Assembly: GCF_910589235.1 (NCBI RefSeq)
Contig: NC_060976.1
Coordinates: forward strand, 499,501 to 563,500
DNA: 64,000 bases
Direction of reading: 5' to 3'
Origin: Vespa crabro
Lineage: Eukaryota; Arthropoda; Insecta; Hymenoptera; Vespidae
Below the pieces are notes generated by a model. It ran no database searches. It worked only from the letters and a program-made list of their open reading frames with translations, and was not told the DNA's origin. The position numbers and the translations under genes were made by a program. Positions 12,247 through 24,159 of the stretch are shown piece after piece (the stretch's first letter is position 1; every line of letters starts with the position of its first letter).

Positions 12247-13196
12247 ATGGAATACCTCACAAATTCAATGTTTTCATCACTTAAATGTAACAAATATACT
12301 TTTGATACGTATACATTTTTATTATAAAATACATTATATTACAAACAAACAAAAAGGCTAAAAAGTTTTTTGTTAGTATAACAAAAAAAAAATACAAAAA
12401 ACCAGTACGACAAAATGATGTCACATAAACAAAAAAATGTGATTTAAATACTTAAAATAATATAATAAAATATATAACAATTCTTAATACTTTGTATGTT
12501 CTTTTTTATTTGCTAAAATAGCCAATATACATTTCAGAAGTACACTTCCGAAATGTACTTTGGAACACTTCAAATATGAACTTCAGGATCACTTAAATAG
12601 TTTTTTTAATATATTTTGGTTGTACTTTTATCCATTTTTATTTAATGCACATTTTTAAATCTGCAAAACATTGAAATTGTCTTCCATCTTCATAAACATT
12701 TCTTGCAAGTTGTGCCCAACAATTTTTAATTATGTTAAGATCTGATGATCTCGTTGATCACCTTAGAATACTTATCTTTTTTACTCAAAATTTGAAGCTT
12801 CTTTTAAAATCTCACGTTTTTCATGATTGTTTACTGCTTTCGGTTGATCAAAACTCTTTTTTTTTTACTGTATGCTTGTGGATTTTTTAATAAATTATAC
12901 ACTATTTTTCCGCTTCGATATATAATGCGTGTAATTTTTGAAACGAAATGGTTCTCTTTATGTAGTACCGAAACCGTTTTTATTTCGATGTTGGATAAAA
13001 ATTTTTCTCTACTCACAGTAAAATGTTAATAAAAAAAACGACAACAAACACACACAATAATACAGTACACGGTCGGACGGTTTAATAACAGCAGAAAAAG
13101 AATCTCGAGGCTATGTCATCATTTTATCACATTGGTGAATCCTTTTGTTTACGTTTCAATTTAACTCTTCCAATAAAAACAACTTTGGAATTCCAT
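12247..13196 (-). mobile_element. Internally deleted Tc1-like DNA transposon fossil
   Basis: On the minus strand, 13016-12831 encodes a Tc1-type N-terminal helix-turn-helix: ITRIIYRSGKIVYNLLKNP followed by QAYSKKKR matches the 'EIARxIxRSRTVVxNFLKDPExYGxKKR' region. A frame-shifted REILKEASNF segment follows. Sequence then jumps to the C-terminal end of a DDE transposase at about 12760-12660 (SSDLNIIKNCWAQLARNVYE followed by DGRQF), the 'SPDLNPIENLWxxLxRxVYxxGRQF' region. The catalytic core between them is missing. Imperfect inverted repeats flank it: ATGGAATACC at 12247-12256 with ATGGAATTCC (complement of 13187-13196), and 12411-12427 with 13112-13128. It is non-functional. Confidence 0.75.
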
Positions 13197-13450
13197 CGAA
13201 ATATATATATAAGGAAATATCAAGATTCATCACATTCAAAAAATAGCAATATTTAGGAGTATACTATCTTTTTATCGCGGGGTGTATTATATATTAAAAT
13301 TAAAAAAACTTATTAAATGCTTTATTACATATCAGAAACCTTTCTTCTTTTTCTTTTTTGCGAATCAGGAAATCAAAAATACACCATTATATTCACTTAT
13401 ATAATAATCATATTTACACATTTAATATTTAATGTAATATTGTGTGCGTG

Positions 13451-13499
<49 letters not shown>

Positions 13500-14529
13500 A
13501 TATAGAATATGTTAAAAAGTACTAAATGCCTTTAAAATGTTTACATTTTATATAAATAATTAAATTTTAAGTACGCTACAGATTGCTTTAATCGAATTCA
13601 AAAGGACGAATGCCGCGAAAAAATTAAATCTATGATATAGATGGTATAATTAAATAAAATGCATCGATATATAAGATGGATTGTATGTTCCATAATAAAA
13701 ACATAAAATATCATCATCAATCACATTTTATTAAATAAGAAATAGAAAACGATTACTTAACCTTTATTTCTTTATCTTCTAGAGTTCAATATATTTACCA
13801 TGGAATACGGAGTTACACGCAACAAACATATGGCGATTAGTGCAATAATTGAAGATAAATTTCGCGGAAAAAGCAAAAGGTTACTTTTTTTACTATTTAT
13901 AGAAATATTTTTTTTTAATAAGTTAAATAATAGAGGAACGAGAAATAAAAACGACTTTCTTTTAACATAGGTAGAAACAAATTAAATAGAAGAAAGTAGT
14001 TCACAAAAAAAATTTGTTTTTTAAACATATATGTTTCTTATATCACATACATAATACACATACCAAGGGAATTGAACCGAATTCTCGTCTTCGTTTTCGT
14101 AATTGAAAACTCTTATCGTTTCATTCAACAACAGGATTGGTCACGATTGAACAATGTACACTTACCAATCTGGTAATATCAACGTTGAAACACCAAAAAC
14201 GAAACAGACAAGGTTGCCATCTAATACTAAAAAATAAACTAAACTATTATTCATGGAAGTGCTTTCAAGATTATACCTACGTATATAGATTCTGGTTTTT
14301 ACTTTAATTGCATTTATATTTTGAATCTTATGCAACAAGCAAAAAATGAATTGAAACTTTTATTTTCTTTTATTAACTTGGTTTTCCACAATTTAATAAT
14401 TACTTTGATAATTTAAATATAACTAGATCCGTGGAATAAGTTTCTTTCTACATATATACAATCTGTTGTATTTTAAATTTATCTAACCTTATTACAGAAT
14501 GTTGACAAGCATTTGTATTCATTTGTAAA
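13197..14529. other. Spacer upstream of WDR59
   Basis: No coding sequence supported. It holds a compound (TA)n(GA)n microsatellite at about 13451-13497. On the minus strand a good donor-like site (GTAAGTG) lies near 14157-14163, possibly a non-coding exon but unsupported. An acceptor-like TTATTACAG just before 14500 suggests a 5' untranslated exon of WDR59. Confidence 0.45.
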
Positions 14530-17500
14530 ATGTCAAAACGTTGGAGCAATGATTATGTGGTTACGGAGCACCGTGACTTACAGGTACATAGAACGTCATA
14601 TAACTTATTTTTAAAAAATAAATATAATTCAATAATGAAACATAATTCTTATATTTGTTATTGATTTCAGGCTAATACTATGGCCATAGATGCAACTGGG
14701 AATTATGTTTTACTAGCTGGGTATACATATATTTATTAATTTATTTACTTATTATTATAAACTTATTATTAAGTTTCTATATTCTACAGTCGTAGATATT
14801 TTGCCATAAAACAATTGGATGAATGCAAGGAAACCTTACGAAAATTTCAACGACAAAGTAAATATGAAGTAGGTTCTGCGGAATGGAATCCCACACCATT
14901 AAATTGTCACTTATGTGCAATATCAGTAAGAAGTTAAATTTGATGGATTCACCATTATTAAATAATTTCATTTATTTTTTTAAATTAATATTTGTTTTTT
15001 CAGAGTAATACTCGTATAGAAATATTAAGCCTTACAGTAAGTAGTGGATATGAGCTACAAACTATCTATGGTCTTAAAGCACATACCCGTGTAGTTAATG
15101 ATATAAATTGGCATCCAAAAGAACCTGACATTATAGCTTCTTGTAGTATTGATACTTTTATACATATTTGGGACATAAGAGATCAACGAAGACCTTGTTT
15201 ATCTTTATCAGCAGTTGGTAAAGCAAAATAAATAATATATGCTTTCAGAATGAAATATATAATTGTTGTACTTTATAAATATTTTTAATATAGCGGGATC
15301 TTCACAAGTACGTTGGAATGGTTTATCACCACATACGTTGGCTACTACTCATGATGGAGATATTAAAATATGGGATCAACGTAAAGGAAATAGTCCTGTT
15401 CAATATATAGCAGCTCATTTAACAAAGGTTGTTATTTTTAGTATTACTACACACTAGTTTCTTTTATAATTAATAAAATCTTATAATACTTTAGATACAT
15501 GGTTTAGATTGGTGTCCATTTAATCAAACTCAATTAGCAACATCTAGTCAAGATTGTACAGTTAAAATTTTTGATATTGGCAATCCAAAAAAAGCAGAAA
15601 ATATCTTAACAACAAATTCTCCTGTATGGAGAGCACGATATACAGTAAGTAAACTTAAATATATATTATTTTATGTTCACATTTTACTTTTGCATTTTTT
15701 TATGAGATGATATCTCATTTTATCTTTTGACGTCAAATCTACAGTATTAAATAAGCCAATTAAATATGTAAAATATTTCATCTAGAAATAGAAAAGAGTC
15801 ATAATTATAAACATTTTATAATAATATATAAAATGCATACAATTTTATATTTAATATATTAAAACATTGATTTTCTAGCCTTTTGGAGAAGGATTAGTAA
15901 CGATAGTAGTACCACAGTTAAGACGAGGAGAGAATAGTCTTTTATTATGGAATACATCAAATCTTAGCGCACCTATATATACTTTCGTAGGACATACCGA
16001 TGTTGTCTTAGAATTCCAATGGCGACATAAAAAATTAGGTATTATATAGTATTTTAAACAATGTTAGTAATTAAGGAAATCTTTCTCCCTCTATCAATTA
16101 AACTGTACACAGAGAACACTGACTATGAATTAATTACGTGGTCAAAGGATCAATGCTTAAGGATATTTAAAATTGATCCTTTTTTAAAAAAGGTAAGATA
16201 ATTATAAAACACTGTATTAATGGAATATTCATGAAATGAACAAGAAATTTGTAGTATAATGTTTTAGTTATGTGGACATGACAGTGACGATAATGCCTCC
16301 GTTTTTTCGCAATATGGAAAAGATAATGCATTAAGTACGTATAAATTAATTATATACTTATTCAATTCTGTTAAGATATAACAAAGTTTATTTAAACAAT
16401 ATTATAGGTTCTTTGCAATCCGTTCAACAACTTCAAATAAATGATGCGCAGAATAATCAGGAAACAAATTATATAGAAACAAAAATTGATGATTCTACAT
16501 CGAGTACGGAATTAAGTACATTTTCTGAAAATACAAAGGATATATCATCACCTACACAACCCAAGACATTACAACAAGAATTTTCCTTGATAAACATGAA
16601 TATACCAAATATAGAGGTAATATAGTTTAAAATTAACATAATAGAACCTATTATTATCTTTGTAAACATTATAAAACTATTTAGGTAAATGCAATGGATG
16701 CAAATGAACGAAGCTGTACTGTTACAGCATGTAATACAAATTATAACGTAGTACTTAAAGTAAATTTTCCTAGAAACTATCCATACAATGCACAACCTAC
16801 ATTCCAATTTTGTCCTGGAACAAGCATTGATAATGCAACAATGGCAAAGTTATTAAAAGTTTTGAAACAGACTGCTCAACAACGCGTCAGAAAAAACCGT
16901 TCCTGTTTGGAACCATGTCTTAGACAATTGATTATAACGTTAGAACAAGTAAATAAATTATGATATTATTTTGTATTCTAATATTTTAACTACATTATTT
17001 TATATTCTTTATGTTATTTATAGATATGTAAAAAAGATGAAAATGAAACCAATCATCTAGATTATTATATACAGGATAATGCAAACTTCTTAAATTCCTC
17101 TAATATGTGTACTACTTATCAAGATGCATATATACCATTTCCTCGAACATCCGGTGCCAAATTTTGTTGTGTAGGTTTGTAGGCATGTTGTAAACATTCA
17201 ATAATGTTCTAAGATCATTTATAATACTAATATTTCTCCAGGTATACTTGTATGTTTTGGTCGTTCTTCATATCAAAGAAGATCTTCAATAAAACCTGAA
17301 AGTATAACACCTAGAGCACTATCTGCTTTAGGAAGTGGAATTAATAATGGAGAAAATTTTATGAATATGTATCCAAATACTTATGTGCCATCTAATGATG
17401 GTATATCAATCAGTTCTTTCTATTTTCAAGATCGTGTAAGTTAATATTTTTTACTACAGTTATTATATATTATCTTTAAATTAGTATAACAATAAAATTG

Positions 17501-19851
17501 ATGTTAATAGAAAAACATAAGACGTAATTTACATGGTACAAATAGAATACACGACAGGCCATGTTGTAAAAATTATCGTTCATTGGTTACAATTTACGAA
17601 GCTTCGTCTCTATTTTTTGTTAGTAAAGAACTTGCAGAAAAATATATGTAAGTATAACAAAAAATGTAATATTTTATTAACATAGCATTATTATAATATA
17701 TAATAATCATTATATTATAATTATCATAATGTTTTTTCATACATTGCTTGTCAATGACTTTGTGATTTTTTTTTTGAAATTTATTTTTTGTTGTAGTATT
17801 AACATTACAGATATTCCAGCTATGTGTCAGTATAATGCAAATGTTGCTGCTACATTGGAAAGAGCTGATTTGGTACAAGCTTGGTGTTTAGCTGCACTTG
17901 TTATATCACAATCTTCTTCCAATAAAGGACAAAACTTATTTCAAACATCAGATAATGATCTTGCTCCATGGGCTTTACATCCATTCGGACAAAATTTAAT
18001 TCATTCTTTGTAAGTATTGTATTGTAAAAAATGTATTTGTAATACAACAAAAAGTATATTCTACGTATGTTTGTTCTTCAGAATTCAACATTATGCTAAT
18101 CAATCTGACATACAAATGGCTGGTATGTTGAGCTGTGCATTTAGTTATCGATCTGAAAATGTAGATGCTACGCAAACACGAATAGTTAGCAAATCTGTTA
18201 ATGTTAGTGTAAGTGATCTCACTATCTGTAAAAGCAATAACTTATAGAATTATTTTAAGATATTTAGCTAATTATTATGTATATGCACAAATGATAAGAC
18301 AGTCATATATTTGACAAAAAAAATATAATGATGAAATAGTAATAATTATTTTATCTGTTACTTTTTCTGACAATTCAAACAAAATCATAGTTGAAGATAG
18401 AATTTCGAATTAAATCTGACACTTCTACGTTATTCTATAAATAAATTACTAAATTATATATTATATTTACGATAATGTATAATGAAATTGTATGAATGCA
18501 GTTCAAGATTTCATTTTTTCCTTTATTGTATAATGACTAAGGATTTTAAGAACCATATGTAATTATAAAAGATTCATTATATATTGCTAGCAATTTATGC
18601 TTTAATATTTTATTCTTTTGTACTATAATGTACATGTACAGATGTTCTCTTAGATTATGAGTAATCTAAGAACTGATACAATATTATCTTTGTTATAGAG
18701 GCTTTCTGCGAATACTTCTAATAGTGGTGGTTGAAGGTAACGTATTTCTTTTAAATATTGTTCTAAAGTGTGTTTTTCAAATATATTGGTTCTTAGATTG
18801 CTTTGTCATAAAGATACTGTTCCTTAACTCTTATCAATATTATTGAAGTAGAAGTGTCAAAAAAGCTGATTTTACTCTTTTTAAATGTTTACATAATACT
18901 TCAAATTCAAATATCAAAAATATTTTACATACATATGCATTAATTTCACATATAAATAGTAAAAATGTATTGAATGTATTAAGAATATAGATAAAGAATT
19001 GTATTCTTAATAAACACGGATATATATAGTTAGCAGTTACTCATTATTTTTTATTATAAAATTTTTACATAACACAGTTCGATATAAAATATTTTGCTAT
19101 AACACAAGTAATATATTAATAAAAGACATGTTTTAGCCTGGTGGTTCCCCATATCATACAATTCATCTAGCAGATACAACATTAGAAGGATGCAATTTTC
19201 CAAATTTAAAACCACATAGGTCCAATTCATGGTCTGAATCTCTAGATGATTTAAAAATTATACAAGATACATTTGGAGATTCTGTTAAAAATATTAAGTA
19301 AGTATAAAGAATTTAACCTTTATAAAAATTGTTATAAAATTTAAAGTAAGATACAGTCTGTATCTATAAACAGAGTACTTGATGAAAAATATACAGCACT
19401 TTATAATGGATACAAAAAAGCATACGCGGAGGTACTACATAGATGGCAATTGTTAGATGCAAGAGCACAAGTGTTGAAGCATGTAAGCATAATGCCAATT
19501 GATATACATAAAGGTGTTGAATTCCAAAGTGAATGTCAAATCTGTGGTAAAGTTTGTAGAGGTCCTCAATGCTTAAACTGTAAACGATTAACATTTCAAT
19601 GTGTAGTCTGTCATATTTCAGTTAGAGGTTTGTGTATGATTGCTATAATATAATAAAAAATTATTTCATAAATTTCCAATCATTTCATATTAATACAATA
19701 TATATTTCTAGGACCAAGCAACTTCTGCATTCTTTGTGGTCATGGTGGACATACTCAACACTTAGCAGCCTGGTTTGTTAATGAAACAGTTTGCCCAGCA
19801 GGCTGTGGGTGTTGTTGTTTGCAAGAAAGTTCTATACTATTAAAAATGTAA
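14530..19851 (+). CDS. WDR59: GATOR2 complex protein WDR59
   Basis: WDR59 is a subunit of the GATOR2 complex on the lysosome, which relays amino-acid sufficiency to TORC1 by opposing GATOR1. Nineteen exons join in phase: 14530-14583, 14671-14720, 14790-14925, 15004-15217, 15294-15427, 15495-15644, 15879-16038, 16113-16192, 16268-16334, 16408-16616, 16685-16948, 17024-17174, 17242-17435, 17511-17647, 17797-18009, 18082-18208, 19137-19297, 19374-19627 and 19712-19851. The product is 964 residues, against about 974 in human. WD repeats fill residues 1 to about 350 (for example ASCSIDTFIHIWDIRDQ, TTHDGDIKIWDQRKG). An RWD domain lies at about 420-515. The C-terminus (about 885-955) is a Cys/His zinc-ribbon/RING-like module, CQICGKVCRGPQCLNC then CVVC, CILCGHGGH and CPAGCGCCC. 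It converges on the ATP synthase e-like gene 235 bp away. Intron 16 (928 bp) contains a possible alternative exon. Confidence 0.95.
18699..18736 (+). other. Possible premature-stop cassette exon in WDR59 intron 16
   Basis: A 38-nt segment is bounded by TTATAG and GTAACG. Read after exon 16 (which ends in phase 0) it would add RLSANTSNSGG and then an in-frame TGA. Inclusion would truncate WDR59 before its zinc module. It is a sequence-only suggestion. Confidence 0.22.
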
Positions 19852-20085
19852 ATAATACAAAGAAGCAAAATTGTATATACCAATGACAGATAATACGTGT
19901 TATGATAAAATAATATTTTTTAAGAAAAAAGAGAGATTTATTAATTACCTGTTACAAAGAGTTGTGCAAATCTATTAATATAAACATAATCTATTTGTAA
20001 CCTTATTTCTTGAATTATATAATGACAGATTTAATTGATCACTAATATTTACTGTTTTTTCGCTATTATTATTATTTTTAATATT
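19852..20085. other. Short convergent spacer
   Basis: This 234-bp spacer carries the overlapping or adjacent 3' untranslated regions of WDR59 (+) and the ATP synthase e-like gene (-). No other feature is seen. Confidence 0.5.
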
Positions 20086-20524
20086 TCACTCTTGGTTAAC
20101 AAGATTCTCTTGATCCTTTTCGACAAAAGATGAATTAAGAAATAATTTTTCCATCTCTTGTAATTCGACTGAAAATAAGAATTTGATAGATATTTATATT
20201 TAATATTAACATTGTATAATGTATCATTTAAAAAAATATGTTATACGTTCATCGCGAATTGCTTTTTCTCGTGCAAGCTCTGGTTCCTTTATAGATCGTA
20301 ATTTTTCTTCTTCTTCGCGCAATGCAGTTTCCAAAATATGATATTTTTTCTGATTTTTAAATCCACAAACCACTCCAACAATTAAAAATGTCCATCTAAC
20401 AAACTAAAGCCTATATATTTAAGCTTAGCTTATATATTATAATTTGAATGAACGAAATTTTTTATATTACCTTTATTAGTGGATTAACTTCATACGGAAG
20501 ATAAACAACTTTTTTTTTAACCAT
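20086..20524 (-). CDS. ATP5ME: ATP synthase subunit e-like protein, mitochondrial
   Basis: Subunit e is a small single-pass inner-membrane protein of the mitochondrial F1Fo ATP synthase, involved in dimer formation. Three minus-strand exons join in phase: 20471-20524, 20247-20403 and 20086-20168, giving 97 residues, close to the 70-100 usual for the family. After a basic start (MVKKK) comes EVNPLIKFVRWTFLIVGVVC, matching the family pattern 'VSPLIKFGRWSLLLxGIxYG': one membrane helix with the GxxxG-like face. An acidic/basic coiled-coil tail follows (LREEEEKLRSIKEPELAREK). It is tandem with AHCY on the same strand but about 420 bp apart, so probably independently transcribed. Identification rests on recalled motif order; the short length makes it less certain than its neighbours. 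Confidence 0.75.
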
Positions 20525-20947
20525 AATAGATAACTAAATAAGTAATAAATATATTCAATTTATTAACGAAGTAATTATTTTGTCCTTTGTATGTTGTGAA
20601 TTAGGTTACAAATTATCTGTTTATTTTCTTGTTTGGATTTATGGTGTACATAAACTAATCGAATAGTGAAAAAAAACTAATCCAATAATTTATAATGCGT
20701 GTATGGTAATTTTTTAATATAATATTGATGGAATAAATTAAAAAAATAACTATTTGTTTTTATAAATAGTTATTTTATAACGTTATTTCTAAGGATTTAA
20801 TTTATAAAAAATAGAATACATACTTGTGTGTGTGTGTGTGAGTGCGCGCACGTGTGTGTATATTGTATATATAAGAAAAATTGCTAAGATATTAATATTT
20901 TGTTTTATTGTCTTTGTCCAAGTACATAAAGAATGTTTGCAAAAGGG
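20525..20947. other. Spacer with TG/CA microsatellite
   Basis: AT-rich spacer between the ATP synthase e-like start and the AHCY stop. It contains a (TG)n tract with a short GCGCGCAC core at about 20824-20860. It should include the promoter of the ATP synthase gene and the AHCY 3' untranslated region. Confidence 0.5.
20904..20909 (-). promoter_or_regulatory. Poly(A) signal candidate for AHCY
   Basis: AATAAA on the minus strand, 39 bases past the AHCY stop codon. No competing signal lies closer. Confidence 0.5.
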
Positions 20948-23462
20948 CTAATATCTGTAATGATTGGGCTTATAAGGACCTTCTACAGGAATATCAAGAT
21001 ATTTAGATTGTTCTGCTGTCAACTTGGTTAACATTACACCAAGGTGATTGAGATGTAATGCTGCAACTTCTTCATCTAATTTCTTTGGTAACATATGAAC
21101 GCCTATGGCATATGATCCAGATTTACTCCATAATTCAATCTGCGCTAATACTTGATTTGTAAAAGAATTACTCATGACAAAACTAGAATGTCCCGTGGCA
21201 CATCCCAAATTAACTAAACGACCTTCTGCGAGTAAAATGATATGTCTAGAATATAAATATTTTTAATAGTTTAATATATTCATTATATGTTGTATTTCAT
21301 TATATTTTTTTGTTTATATTTAATATTCAACTGAATAACTACCTATTGTTTTTCAAAGTATATCTGTCCACTTGAGGCTTAATATTGATTTTACTGACTG
21401 CATTCTTTTCTAACCATGCAACATCTATTTCACAATCAAAATGTCCAATATTACAAACAATAGCATCATTTGACATGTTTAAAAAGTGTTCACCTAAAAT
21501 TATATCTTTACATCCTGTAGTAGTGACAAAAATCTGACCTATTGTTGATGCTTGTGTCATTGTAGTTACCTGAAAAAAATAATGCAATTATTTATGATAA
21601 AATTTTGGAACTTTAAAAATGGAACATTTATAACAAATTAATTGATATTTTCGACATTTACTTGATATCCTTCCATGGCTGCTTGTAATGCATTTATGGG
21701 ATCTATTTCTGTAATAACAACGCGGCCACCTAATGCTCTAAGACTTTGTGCACATCCCTTACCAACATCTCCGTATCCTGCTACCACGCACACTTTTCCA
21801 GCAATCATGATATCAGTTGCTCTTTTGATACCATCAATTAAAGATTCTCTACATCCATATAGATTATCAAATTTGCTCTGAAATAAAAAACATATCATTG
21901 TAATAATTTATTATATTATATTATTATAAACTTTAAAGATTAAATACATATACAACAAACCTTTGTAACAGAATCATTAACATTTATTGCAGGCACCTTG
22001 AGGGTTCCTTCCTTCATCATACGATAAAGATTATGTACTCCAGTTGTAGTTTCCTCTGATATACCCCGACAATCTTTTAAGTACTGTGGAAACTTAGTAT
22101 GTACAAGATTTGTAAGATCACCACCATCGTCAAGGATTAGATTTAAAGGTTTATCATCATCAAATATCAAGGTTTGTTCTATACACCATAGATACTCTTC
22201 ATCTGTTTCACCCTTCCATGCATAAACAGGTACTCCAGCTCTTGCTATAGCAGCAGCTGCATGATCTTGTGTACTAAAGATGTTACAAGATGACCATTGT
22301 ACCTTAATTGCAATAAAAGATCTCTTTGAACATAATTTTTATTGAAATATATATCTTATATATTATAATATTCTAAAGCTTGATTTGTTATAATATCGTG
22401 ATTCTATTAAAGGGTCAAAGTTTATACTGTTGATATGATAAGAAGTCACAGTAACACAAAAAAATAAGTTTGTAGCTTGTGATTAAATCTTGTTAAGATT
22501 TGCAAAAATTAATATTTATAAGATAAATTATAAACTGTATATTCAAGAATTATTACTATTAAGTCTTACTTGAAGTTTACCTTTGCTCCAAGCTCTATTA
22601 AAGTTTCAATAAGAACAGCAGTTTGCACAGTCATATGAAGGCAACCAGCAATACGAGCTCCTTGCAATACTTTAGATGGACCATATTTTCGTCTTATTGC
22701 CATAAGACCAGGCATTTCATTTTCTGCTAGAGTTATCTCTTTTCTACCCCATTCTGCCAGAGATATGTCAGCTGCAATAATAAAGTTACAAAATGTTGAA
22801 TGAAAATGTTAATAGATCACTTTAAAAAAAGTTCTATAGATCATGAACCCTAATTTACATTTACAAAGCAAAAATTTCCATTTCTTTTATATATTTAAAA
22901 TTGTAAAATAGTAATTGAATTACCTTATTTATTATGTATACATATATCTTATTTATAGCTTGATATATTATGATATAATGCATTCATACAATAAATATTC
23001 CAATATAAATTTATTAAAAATATATTATACAAGAGATTATTTATACAAGAAATTAGAGTTAAATAATAAAAAAACAAGCATTATATTATAACTTGATGAT
23101 ATAATAGTTCACAAATTTATACATTTTTTTGTTTCCAATTCATAATCACATATTTTATTTAAACTTTTCAATATTACATATATTAAAATAATTCGACATA
23201 CAATTATGCTGAAAAAACGTATATATAATGGGGGAAAAAAGGATTTAATAAAACTTTTTACATATATATTCTAATTTAGATTATAAATAGATTATAAATA
23301 TAATATAGATTTTTTTATGATAGTCTAATTGTTTAAATTTCTATATAATAACTAGAGAATCATTGTTCCGTAATAAAAAGGCACGTGTTTATAAAGGTAC
23401 CAAATATTTATAAATTTTTTTTATTGTTACTTACCAATTTTATAGGGAAGTTTTGAAGACAT
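20948..23462 (-). CDS. AHCY: S-adenosylhomocysteine hydrolase (adenosylhomocysteinase)
   Basis: AHCY hydrolyses S-adenosylhomocysteine to adenosine and homocysteine, keeping the methylation cycle running; it acts as an NAD-binding cytosolic tetramer. Six minus-strand exons join in phase: 23435-23462, 22581-22771, 21961-22302, 21662-21877, 21343-21569 and 20948-21245. The product is 433 residues, against 432 in human. The substrate domain shows GCLHMTVQTAVLIETL and NIFSTQDHAAAAIA. The Rossmann NAD site CVVAGYGDVGKGCAQ sits at about residues 217-231. The C-terminus ends in KPNHYRY, the conserved tail that completes the neighbouring NAD site. All key segments are intact. Its start codon lies 697 bp from the divergent REV3L start, implying a shared promoter region. 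Confidence 0.97.
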
Positions 23463-24159
23463 CTTTTTCAAAATTTGAAAATTCTACTAATCAATGAAAA
23501 GAAGTTATGAATAATTGATACGACAATCAATTTGTTAAAAGTACAAAATATCAACAATAAATCGCAATAAAATCAACTAAACTTGACTCTATCCCACGCC
23601 ATCTCATACTGTACGTACTATCGAATAATTTCAGTCTTCCCCCTCTTTACTACCTTCATGGAATTCGTTACCATGCATTCAAGCCAATCATGTTATATCA
23701 GATTAATTTACATAAAGTTAAATGTTCGTGAATATTTACGAAAAAAAATCGTCTACGAATTAGTATTTATTCTTTGAGAAATTTTAGCATTCAACTGACT
23801 TCGATTGAGTAATTAGATAGAATTAATACGCTCTTGAACAACATCATATTCATAAATTTTTAATAATATTGATTATTAAATTCATACATTTAATTTAGTT
23901 TAATTTTTTTTATTTACAGGTTTTTTTATTTCACTTATTTTTTATTTATATTTGTTACCATATGAGAATCAATTATCAATTTTATTTCCTACTACTAATA
24001 GCGCTATAGTCTGTTTCTGAATAACATTATGTGACATAAACAAGTGCGGTATCTTCATATTTAATGTAAAGACGCCATATAATAAAATGAGTTTTTCAAT
24101 GCAATTTTTGAACGATTTTTCTTTATAGTGACATTATAATGATATTATAATCTTAAACC
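23463..24159. promoter_or_regulatory. Divergent promoter region of AHCY and REV3L
   Basis: This 697-bp spacer lies between two start codons pointing away from each other. The AHCY-proximal third (about 23580-23660) is less AT-rich. No TATA box or factor site was recognised with confidence. A 64-codon frame at 23583-23777 looks like chance. Confidence 0.45.
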
